Assembly: GCF_000718305.1 (NCBI RefSeq)
Contig: NZ_JOFQ01000003.1
Span: 186,001-250,000, forward strand
DNA length: 64,000 nt
Direction: 5' to 3'
From: Streptomyces niger
GTDB lineage: Bacteria; Actinomycetota; Actinomycetes; Streptomycetales; Streptomycetaceae
The translations under genes and the position numbers were made by a program. Position 1 is the stretch's first letter. Every line of letters begins with the position of its first letter. The notes under the pieces were generated by a model. That model was not told the origin of the DNA. It did no database searches and saw nothing but the letters and a program-made list of their open reading frames with translations. Of this stretch, positions 43,661 through 50,297 are shown in pieces.

Positions 43661-44812
43661 ATGCGCTCCCTGGAAAACGCGCGCACCACCTGCGAGCAGT
43701 ACCACCCGGGCCTCGGCAAGGCCCTGGAGGAGATCGACCTGCTGGACCGGGAACAGGTCGGCAGTCCGGTCGTCGCCCTCTTCCGCGACCACGGCGGTCC
43801 CGGGCTGCTGGTGCCCGTCGCGTTCGGCGGCCGCGGCGCCGACCCGGTGGACGCCGTACGCGTCATGCGGGCCCTCGGCTCGTACTCGCCCTCGCTGGCC
43901 GCCGCCGCGACCATGCACCATTTCACCGCCGCGATGCTCTACTCCCTGGCCGACCGAGCCGGCGGCCTCACCGCCGCCCAGCGGGAGCTGCTGGCGGACG
44001 TGGTGCCGGGTCGGAAGCTGATGGCCTCCGGCTGGGCCGAGGGACGTACCCGGCAGAACATCCTCGCCCCCGCGGTCGCCGCGCGGCCGGTCGACGGCGG
44101 CTACCTCCTCAACGGTGCCAAGAAGCCGTGCAGCCTGTCCCGCTCGATGGACCTGCTCACCGCGAGCGTCACGGTCCCCGGCGCCGGGGGGCGGCCCGAA
44201 CTGGCCGTGGCACTGGTCACCGCGGGCACGCCCGGCATCACCGTGCACCCCTTCTGGGGCAGCGGTGCACTCGCCGCGGCGGAGAGCGACGAGGTACGGC
44301 TCACGGACGTGTTCGTGCCCGCGGACATGGTGCTGCGCACCACGGCGGATGACGCGGAGAGCCCGGACCGGCTGTCGGAGATGCAGAGCGCCGGGTTCGT
44401 CTGGTTCGAGCTGCTGATCTCCGCCGGGTACGCGGGCGCCGCTGCCGCCCTCGTCCAGCGCGTACTGGAGCAGGCGCGCGGCAGCGTCACCGACCGCGCC
44501 GCGCTCGCGGTCCGGGCCGAGTCGGCGTACCTCCTCCTGGAGGGTACGGCCCGCGGGGTCCGCGACGGCGACCTGGCGGGCGAGGAGGCGGTCGCCGCCG
44601 TGCTCGTCGCCCGGTTCGCCGCCCAGGAGGCGCTGTCCGACGCCGCCGGCCTGGCCCTGGAACTGCTCGGCGGCATGGACTTCATCCGCTCCCCGGAGAG
44701 CGCGCTGCTCGCGGCCGCGGTACGCCCGCTGGCCTTCCACCCGCCGTCCCGCACCAGCACCGCGGAGCCGCTGCTCGGTTACTTCGACGGCGCCCCGCTC
44801 GTGCTGTCCTGA
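43661..44812 (+). CDS. Acyl-CoA dehydrogenase-fold flavoprotein (dehydrogenase or flavin N-hydroxylase candidate)
   Basis: A 383-residue protein of the acyl-CoA dehydrogenase fold: helical N-terminal domain, GLLVPVAFGGRGADPVDAVRVMRALG, a beta domain (YLLNGAKKPCSLSRSMDLLTASV) and a C-terminal helical bundle (LALELLGGMDFIRSPES). The usual C-terminal motif with catalytic Glu and IYEG(T) or TEIMR-like end is not seen. Two-component flavin hydroxylases such as isobutylamine N-hydroxylase VlmH share this fold, so an amine N-hydroxylase role is possible here, where no other clear N-oxygenase is found. ATG 43661 follows the aldehyde dehydrogenase stop by 5 bp. A plain acyl desaturating role is the alternative. 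Confidence 0.78.
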   Translation: MRSLENARTTCEQYHPGLGKALEEIDLLDREQVGSPVVALFRDHGGPGLLVPVAFGGRGADPVDAVRVMRALGSYSPSLAAAATMHHFTAAMLYSLADRAGGLTAAQRELLADVVPGRKLMASGWAEGRTRQNILAPAVAARPVDGGYLLNGAKKPCSLSRSMDLLTASVTVPGAGGRPELAVALVTAGTPGITVHPFWGSGALAAAESDEVRLTDVFVPADMVLRTTADDAESPDRLSEMQSAGFVWFELLISAGYAGAAAALVQRVLEQARGSVTDRAALAVRAESAYLLLEGTARGVRDGDLAGEEAVAAVLVARFAAQEALSDAAGLALELLGGMDFIRSPESALLAAAVRPLAFHPPSRTSTAEPLLGYFDGAPLVLS

Positions 44813-44819
44813 TGCGACG

Positions 44820-45338
44820 ATGTCGGACATGCCGGAGACGATGGAGAGCGCGATGCTCGCGCGGTGGCACGAACTGACCGGGGCGCAGATGCTGCAGGCG
44901 CTGGCCGACGGGGAGGTGCCGCACGGCGCGCACCACGACCTGCTGGGGCTGCGGGTGACCGGGGCGCGGCAGGGCGCCGTCGAGGAGACCTGGCGGCCCC
45001 CGCGGCAGCTCGCCAACTTCGCGGGGAGCGGGGTGCACGCCGGATACCTCGCCATGGTGCTGGACGACGCCTGCTGCGCCGCGGGCATGAGCCACGGGGA
45101 CCGCGCCTATCCCATGATCACGCTGAGCCTGCACCTCGACTTCCTGCGGGCGGTACGGCCCGGCGAGGAATACACCGTGCACGCCGAACTGGTCCACGCC
45201 GGCCGCCGGCGCATGGTCGCCAACGCCCGGATCGTGGACGCCGAAGGCCGGACGGCCGCCCAGGCCCGCGCCGGCGTCGTCCCGGACACGGACTTCACCG
45301 AGCGGATGCGGAACGCCCCGGAAGGAGACGCGCCATGA
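44820..45338 (+). CDS. Hotdog-fold thioesterase (PaaI-like)
   Basis: A 172-residue single hotdog-domain protein. It has NFAGSGVHAGYLAMVLDDACCAAG, the helix with the catalytic acidic residue of the PaaI group, followed by ITLSLHLDFLRAVRPGEEYTVHAELVHAGRRRMVANARI, the typical central strands. Such enzymes hydrolyse acyl-CoA or acyl-ACP. It starts 8 bp after the flavoprotein gene and its TGA overlaps the type II thioesterase start (ATGA). It may release the PKS chain, since the PKS has no TE domain. Confidence 0.85.
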   Translation: MSDMPETMESAMLARWHELTGAQMLQALADGEVPHGAHHDLLGLRVTGARQGAVEETWRPPRQLANFAGSGVHAGYLAMVLDDACCAAGMSHGDRAYPMITLSLHLDFLRAVRPGEEYTVHAELVHAGRRRMVANARIVDAEGRTAAQARAGVVPDTDFTERMRNAPEGDAP

Positions 45339-46117
45339 CGCGGCAAGGCCGCTGGTTCCACACCCCGGAGCAGCGCCCCGACGCGGACCGCCAGCTGTTC
45401 TTCTTCCCGCACGCCGGGGGCAGCGCCGCGTACTACCACCGGTGGGCGGCGCTGCTCCCGGGCGTGGAGGTACGGGCGGTCCAGCTGCCGGGGCGCCAGG
45501 AACGCCGGGCCGAGCCGCCGTACCGGCGGACGGGGCCGCTGGTCGAGGCGTTGCACGAGGCGATCGAGGCGGAGCTGGACGACCGGCCGTACGCGTTCTT
45601 CGGACACAGCCTGGGCGCGCTGCTCGGCTACCGCCTGGCCGTGGCCATCCAGGAGGACGGGGGCAGCGGACCGGCCCTGCTCGGGGTGTCCGGCTGGGCG
45701 CCCGAGCGGTTCCGGCCGGTGGACGCGCTGCTGCCGCTGCCGGACGGGGAGTTCGCCGCGGCGGTCCGGCGCTTCGGCGTCCTGCCGGCAGAGGCCGGTA
45801 CGGACCCCGAACTCCTCGCGCTGGTACTCCCCGCCGTCCGCGCGGACCTGGCCCTCGTCGCCGACTACCGCGACGACGGCGGCGGCGTCGGCTGCCCGGT
45901 CGCCGCGTACGGTGGCCGGACCGATCCGACGCTGGAACCCGGCGGACTCACCGAGTGGGCCCGCCGTACGCCTGCCTTCCTGGGGGTCAGCGAATTCCCG
46001 GGAGGCCATTTCTACCTCACCGAACACGCCCTTGCGGTCGCGACGGATTTCTCCCGGCATATGCAGCGGGTTTCACAGCAGGGGAAACTCGATACCGAGA
46101 GGAAAGTCGGACGATAG
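45335..46117 (+). CDS. Type II thioesterase (alpha/beta hydrolase)
   Basis: A 260-residue external thioesterase of the PKS/NRPS type. It has LFFFPHAGGSAAYYHRWAALLPGVEVRAVQLPGRQERRAEPPY, the nucleophile motif FFGHSLGALLGYRLA, and the catalytic His in FPGGHFYLTEH. These proteins normally clear wrong acyl groups from carrier proteins. The ATG overlaps the preceding stop. With the hotdog thioesterase it makes two possible release or editing activities for the PKS and ACP. The gene ends 23 bp before the SARP gene. Confidence 0.88.
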   Translation: MTRQGRWFHTPEQRPDADRQLFFFPHAGGSAAYYHRWAALLPGVEVRAVQLPGRQERRAEPPYRRTGPLVEALHEAIEAELDDRPYAFFGHSLGALLGYRLAVAIQEDGGSGPALLGVSGWAPERFRPVDALLPLPDGEFAAAVRRFGVLPAEAGTDPELLALVLPAVRADLALVADYRDDGGGVGCPVAAYGGRTDPTLEPGGLTEWARRTPAFLGVSEFPGGHFYLTEHALAVATDFSRHMQRVSQQGKLDTERKVGR

Positions 46118-46127
46118 CGGCCCGGGA

Positions 46128-46133
46128 TAGTGT
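46128..46133 (+). promoter_or_regulatory. Probable -10 box of the SARP gene
   Basis: TAGTGT at 46128-46133 is followed after seven bases by ATG 46141, and no ribosome site is present, so a leaderless transcript is likely. No convincing -35 box and no GTCAG array is seen, which separates this promoter from its presumed targets. Confidence 0.5.
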
Positions 46134-46140
46134 CTGCGGC

Positions 46141-46950
46141 ATGGTCGAGTTCAGGATTCTCGGTGGCTTGGAAATGCTCTCCGCGGACGGCCGGGTCACG
46201 GTCTCCGGAGGTTTTCAGCGCATGCTGCTGCAGGCCCTACTGGTGAGCGAAGGGAAGGCGGTCTCCAGTGAGGCGCTGATGGCCGAACTGTGGGCGGAAG
46301 CGGCACCGTCCGGTGCCGCCAACGCTTTGCAGGCCCACGCCAGTCGGATCCGCAAGAAGCTCAGGGTGATCGAGCCGGGCCGGGACCGGCCACGCCTGGT
46401 CTGCCTGCCCTACGGCTACCAACTCCTGATGGACGGCGCTCGACTGGACGCCACGGCCTTCATGGAAAGCGCCGCGCGCGCCGAACGGCTGCGCGCGGAC
46501 GCGCCCGAGGAGGCCGTGACCCTGCTGCGTGGCGCGCTGCGGTTGTGGCGCGGGGCCGTCTGCGGCGGCAACCTCGGCGGACCGTTGGGCAAGGCCGCCG
46601 CGGCACGGTACGAGGAGCACCGGCTGCGGGCCCTGGAGACGCTGTTCGACAGCGAACTGCTGCTGGACCGGCAGACCGCGATCCTGGCGGAACTGCGCGA
46701 GGCCCACCTCGCCAACCCGCTGCGCGAGCGCTTCTGCGAACAGCTCATGATCGCGCTGTACCGCGCGGGCCGGCAGGCCGAGGCGCTGGACACCTGCCGG
46801 CAGACCTGGCAGTGCCTGGTCGAGCAGCTCGGCGTCGATCCTTCGCCGTCCTTACGCCGCGTCGAGCACGCCATCCTGGTCCAGGACCCGGCGCTGGACC
46901 GCGGTCCGGTGTCCGCCGTGCACGCGGCGCGGGTGCGGTCCCACCGCTGA
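46141..46950 (+). CDS. SARP-family transcriptional activator 1, with a TTA codon
   Basis: A 269-residue Streptomyces antibiotic regulatory protein: an OmpR-like winged helix (residues ~1-95; ANALQAHASRIRKKL is the recognition region) and a bacterial transcriptional activation domain (~98-245; LLRGALRLWRGAVCGGNLGG, ANPLRERFCEQLMIALYRAGRQAEAL). SARPs bind tandem heptamers 11 bp apart beside the -10 box and recruit polymerase. Four such arrays occur in this cluster. Codon 238 is TTA (46852-46854), so bldA tRNA should limit its production. Valanimycin and many other clusters also carry SARP activators. A strong terminator follows. Confidence 0.93.
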   Translation: MVEFRILGGLEMLSADGRVTVSGGFQRMLLQALLVSEGKAVSSEALMAELWAEAAPSGAANALQAHASRIRKKLRVIEPGRDRPRLVCLPYGYQLLMDGARLDATAFMESAARAERLRADAPEEAVTLLRGALRLWRGAVCGGNLGGPLGKAAAARYEEHRLRALETLFDSELLLDRQTAILAELREAHLANPLRERFCEQLMIALYRAGRQAEALDTCRQTWQCLVEQLGVDPSPSLRRVEHAILVQDPALDRGPVSAVHAARVRSHR

Positions 46951-46980
46951 CCGCCGGGTCCGCCGGACACGCGCACAGCG

Positions 46981-47008
46981 GCCGCCCTCCGTCCGGACGG
47001 AGGGCGGC
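46981..47008. terminator. 28-bp perfect palindrome terminator between convergent genes
   Basis: GCCGCCCTCCGTCC at 46981-46994 is followed directly by its reverse complement GGACGGAGGGCGGC at 46995-47008. It lies between the SARP gene (ends 46950) and the convergent desaturase (ends 47016), so it can terminate both. The stem is very GC-rich and there is no U-run. Confidence 0.85.
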
Positions 47009-47015
47009 CCGGCGT

Positions 47016-48077
47016 TCAGGCGGCGCGCCGATGGCGCCCGGCCCCGCCGTCCGCCCGCATCGGGGCGCTGACCTCGTGGAGGAAGACCGCGACCTCGCGA
47101 TAGGAAGCGGCGAACCCCAGCTCCCGGTACGGCAGACCGTGCACCGTGCAGTACCTGCGTACGATCTTCCGGCACCGGCCGAGGTTCCGCTGCGGCATCG
47201 CGGGGAACAGATGGTGCTCGATCTGGTAGTTCAGGCCGCCGTAGAGGAAGTCGGTCAGCGGCGAGGGGCGGACGTTGCGGGACGTCAGCACCTGCCGCTC
47301 CAGCCAGTCCAGCGCCTCCTCCTTGCCCTCACGCACCGCCATGCCCTTGTGGTTGGGTGCGAAGACCAGGCCGAGGTACACGCCCGTCAGGGCCTGGTGC
47401 ACCAGCAGGAACGCCACGGCCGTCAGCGGCGGCAGCACGAGGAACACGGCGCCCAGGAAGAGGACGACATGGGCCAGCAGCAGCGAGCCCTCCAGGAGAG
47501 GGCGGCGCACCACCCCGCGGGCGACCGCCAGCACCGCGGTCTTCTGGATCTTGTACGCCTCCAGGACCAGCAGGACGAAGAAGAGCACCGCCTGATGGCG
47601 CACGATGAACCGCTGTCGCGCGTTCCGGGTCGCGTACTGCTTGGCGTGGAAGACGGCCGTACGGCGGGCGATGTCGGGGTCGCGGTCGATGTGGTTGGGG
47701 TGACTGTGATGACGGTTGTGGTGCCCCACCCACCAGCCGTAGCTGATGCCGTTGACCAGGTTCAGATGGATCAGCCCCACGGCCGTGGCCGCGCGCCTGT
47801 CCCGGAACATCGCCTTGTGGCCGGCGTCGTGGCCCATGAACGCACACTGCACCGAGCACAGCGCCAGGTAGGCGGCGACCAGCAGTTGCCACCAGGAGTC
47901 GCCGAGAAGGAGGAACGCCACCAGCCCGGCGCCGCACAGCGCGACGTTCAGCGCCAGCCGCCAGGCGTAGTAACCGGGCCGCAAGGCGAGCAGACCCGCG
48001 TCCTTGACCTCTTGGAAGAGTGCGGTGAAGGGGGCGCCGGAGAGCGCGCCGGAACGGTACGGGGATGCCTGGGTCAT
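47016..48077 (-). CDS. Membrane fatty-acid desaturase (acyl-lipid/acyl-CoA type)
   Basis: A 353-residue integral membrane di-iron desaturase. The three His boxes are HDAGH, HNRHH and NYQIEHH, separated by hydrophobic segments, in the order of the front-end/acyl-CoA desaturase family. It would place a double bond in an acyl or alkyl chain using O2 and a ferredoxin or similar donor. ATG 48075-48077 lies 38 bp after the stop of the VlmA-like gene, so the two are probably cotranscribed. In this azoxy-type cluster it is a candidate for making the 1-alkenyl group next to nitrogen known from elaiomycin-type compounds (inference). Confidence 0.88.
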   Translation of the reverse strand: MTQASPYRSGALSGAPFTALFQEVKDAGLLALRPGYYAWRLALNVALCGAGLVAFLLLGDSWWQLLVAAYLALCSVQCAFMGHDAGHKAMFRDRRAATAVGLIHLNLVNGISYGWWVGHHNRHHSHPNHIDRDPDIARRTAVFHAKQYATRNARQRFIVRHQAVLFFVLLVLEAYKIQKTAVLAVARGVVRRPLLEGSLLLAHVVLFLGAVFLVLPPLTAVAFLLVHQALTGVYLGLVFAPNHKGMAVREGKEEALDWLERQVLTSRNVRPSPLTDFLYGGLNYQIEHHLFPAMPQRNLGRCRKIVRRYCTVHGLPYRELGFAASYREVAVFLHEVSAPMRADGGAGRHRRAA

Positions 48078-48115
48078 GTCGGATGGCCTCCTGGGAAGTC
48101 GGTGGCGGCGTGCGG

Positions 48116-49114
48116 CTACAGCGCGTTGGCCGCCCGGAAGACGTGGGTCAGCGACCTGAGGGAGGCCCGCCCGCGGAAGGCGATGTACTCCGGAATCACC
48201 GTGTCCGGAGCCCACTTCTCCTTGTAGGCGAGCTGGCTGCGCGCGGGATAGACGGCCTCGCCGCGCTCCCACAACGTGCCGACCAGCCACCGGAACGCCG
48301 GGCTGTGACCGGGCACCTCATTCGCGGGGTCGAGCCCGGTGAACGGGGTGAAGCCGAAGTGCAGCCACCGCGCGCCCTCGCCGCGGAACACCTCGATCGC
48401 ATGACTGTTGAGGGCCTCCGCCACCCCCGGCGGCCCGTCGGGGCGGCGCCGGCTCAGGTCGTGCAGCCAGCCGGACCGGCTGCCGTAGACGGGCGAGTAC
48501 GAGATGTACCCGGCCAGTTCGCCGCCGATCAGCCCGATGAACAGCCGGCGGTGCCGCTGGGCCGCGCCTCCGTGCTGCCCCACCAGGAACTCCAGCGGCT
48601 TGGCGTGTTTCCCCTTGCCCGCGAGCCAGCGCGCGTCCAGCTCCCGCAGCGCGTCGGCCCACTTCTCGGCCGGGGCCTCCTGCACGGTCAGGCCGCTGCG
48701 CAGCGCCCGCGAGATCTTGTTGCGCAGGCTGACGAAGCGGGAGCCGCGCAGGGTGAAGTCGGCCAGGCTCACCGCGTAGGACGCGCCGATCTGGTTGACC
48801 GTGAACCCCAGCTCCCCGTAGAGCGCGGCGTCGGCACGCTGGAGCTGGATGCCGACCAGTCGCAGCCGGTGCTGCCGCGCGTGGTCGACGAAGGCGCCGA
48901 GCAGCCGGGCACCGTCCTCGGCGGGCGCGAAAGGGCCGCCGAACTGGACCAGGCAACGGCCCGAACGCCGATAGGCGATCACGCCTTTCGCGTCGGGCGA
49001 AGTGAAGTGGCTGTTTCCCTCGTTGAGCGCGAGGAAAGCGCTCGGATTGTCGGATCGCGTATAGGTGCTGATGGCGTGGTGCGCGAAAGTGTCCGAGGCC
49101 GGTTCGGTGGTCAT
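48116..49114 (-). CDS. MprF C-terminal-like aminoacyl-tRNA-dependent transferase (VlmA type)
   Basis: A 332-residue stand-alone DUF2156 (LPG synthetase C-terminal) protein without the MprF membrane part: two GNAT-like halves with FLALNEGNSHFTSPDAKGVIAYRRSGR, ALYGELGFTVNQIG, RGSRFVSLRNKISRALRSGLTV and GWLHDLSRRRPDGPPGVAEALNSHAIE. MprF moves lysine from Lys-tRNA to lipid; VlmA of valanimycin synthesis is a relative that moves serine from Ser-tRNA to isobutylhydroxylamine. Here, with VlmJ- and VlmK-like genes divergent from it, the best reading is transfer of an amino acid (probably serine) to an alkyl hydroxylamine. GGAGGA precedes the ATG. No extra seryl-tRNA synthetase is in the window. Confidence 0.85.
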   Translation of the reverse strand: MTTEPASDTFAHHAISTYTRSDNPSAFLALNEGNSHFTSPDAKGVIAYRRSGRCLVQFGGPFAPAEDGARLLGAFVDHARQHRLRLVGIQLQRADAALYGELGFTVNQIGASYAVSLADFTLRGSRFVSLRNKISRALRSGLTVQEAPAEKWADALRELDARWLAGKGKHAKPLEFLVGQHGGAAQRHRRLFIGLIGGELAGYISYSPVYGSRSGWLHDLSRRRPDGPPGVAEALNSHAIEVFRGEGARWLHFGFTPFTGLDPANEVPGHSPAFRWLVGTLWERGEAVYPARSQLAYKEKWAPDTVIPEYIAFRGRASLRSLTHVFRAANAL

Positions 49115-49224
49115 GCGTCCATTCCTCCGAGCATGCGCAGTGGACGAGCCGACGTCCGAGTAGAGCAGCGCGGACTCGGTCGGGACAAGTAATTCCCGGA
49201 ACCTGGAGCGTGAATTGAGCTGCC

Positions 49225-49300
49225 GTCAGTGCGTTGTCAGGCAAATATCAGGAATCGGTCAGGGAGCGGTCAGGAACCGGTCAGTGTGCTGCGTCAGGCT
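49225..49300 (+). promoter_or_regulatory. SARP-type operator with six 11-bp-spaced repeats
   Basis: (G/A)TCAG begins at 49225, 49236, 49247, 49258, 49269 and 49280, exactly one helical turn apart. Eight bases after the last heptamer (GTCAGTG, 49280-49286) lies CAGGCT (49295-49300) as the -10 box, and the next GTG, at 49308, is seven bases later. It is the longest array in the window and lies in the divergent gap between the VlmA-like and kinase-like genes. Confidence 0.87.
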
Positions 49301-49307
49301 CCTTTCC

Positions 49308-50297
49308 GTGAATTCCTCGAATTCCTCTCCATGCCCGCCGCACGCCCTCGTCGTGGCCAATCCGGCAGCCGGCGGCTACTCCGCGGAGCTGGTCGGACGG
49401 CTGGCCGCCCGCTGCCGCGAACGGCTCGCCTCGGTGACGGTGCACCGCACCACCGGACGGGGCGATGCCACCGCCGCCGTCCGACGGGAGCTGGCCGAAG
49501 GACCTGCCGCACGCCGCCCCTCCCTGGTGGTGGCGGTGGGCGGCGACGGCACCGTGCACGAGACGGCCGAGGGCCTGCGCGGCCTAGGCGACGGCGCCGA
49601 GGCCGCACTGCTCATGATCCCCGGCGGCAGCGCCAACTCCGGCTACCGCACGTTCTGGGACGACCGCCCCTGGGAGGACGCGCTCTCCATGGTGCTCGAC
49701 GGCCGCGCGACGGTACGCCGGGTCGACCTCGCGCGCCTCCCCGAGGCCGGCGCCCACGTCCTCCTCGGCTCCTGCACGGGGCTGGGCGCCCAGATCCTGG
49801 CGGCGCTCCGCACGGCGCGCCAGGCCGGTACGGCGCCCGGCGCGGGCCGCGCCCGCTACGCGCGCCTGCTCGCCGAGGCCGCCGCCGACTTCCGCCCCTA
49901 CCCGGGCCGGGTCACCGTCGACGGCGAAGTACTGGCCGAAGGCCCCACCGTCCTGGCGGCCGTCGGCGGCGGGCGCTACCGCGCCGGCCAGTACCTCCTG
50001 CTGCCCCGCTCCGAAGTGGACGACGGACTCCTGGACGTCTGCGTCGTCGGCGGCCGGACCGACCCGGCCCTGCTGCCCGAACTCGCCCGGGACGCCCGCC
50101 ACCTGGACCTGCCGGACACCGCGTACGGCCGCGGTCGGCGCATCGTCCTGGAACGGCTGGACGGCCGGGCTCTCGTCCTGGAACACGACGGCGAGCTGTG
50201 CGACGGGACCGGCACCACGGCCACCTTCGACGTGCTGCCAGGGGCGCTGCCGGTGTGGGCCGCGGCCAGCGGAGCAGGTGAGCCCGGAAATGGCTGA
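49308..50297 (+). CDS. Diacylglycerol-kinase-family kinase (VlmJ type)
   Basis: A 329-residue member of the lipid kinase family: ALVVANPAAGG at the N-terminus, VVAVGGDGTVHETAEGLRGL with the nucleotide motif GGDGT, and MIPGGSANSGYR where lipid kinases have PxGTxND, so the substrate pocket has changed. The C-terminal beta domain (VTVDGEVLAEGP, LVLEHDGELCDG) is typical. In valanimycin synthesis VlmJ, of this family, phosphorylates the serine-derived hydroxyl so that VlmK can eliminate phosphate. The adjacent overlapping MmgE/PrpD gene supports the same pair here. I chose GTG 49308 because it is seven bases from the SARP promoter -10 box; GTG 49284 would lie inside the operator. Confidence 0.85.
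   Translation: MNSSNSSPCPPHALVVANPAAGGYSAELVGRLAARCRERLASVTVHRTTGRGDATAAVRRELAEGPAARRPSLVVAVGGDGTVHETAEGLRGLGDGAEAALLMIPGGSANSGYRTFWDDRPWEDALSMVLDGRATVRRVDLARLPEAGAHVLLGSCTGLGAQILAALRTARQAGTAPGAGRARYARLLAEAAADFRPYPGRVTVDGEVLAEGPTVLAAVGGGRYRAGQYLLLPRSEVDDGLLDVCVVGGRTDPALLPELARDARHLDLPDTAYGRGRRIVLERLDGRALVLEHDGELCDGTGTTATFDVLPGALPVWAAASGAGEPGNG

Noticed and set aside
49225..49286. Reading the 11-bp repeats as a CRISPR array or minisatellite
   Set aside because: Units are far too short for CRISPR, only five bases per turn are conserved, and the spacing to a -10 box recurs at three other promoters.
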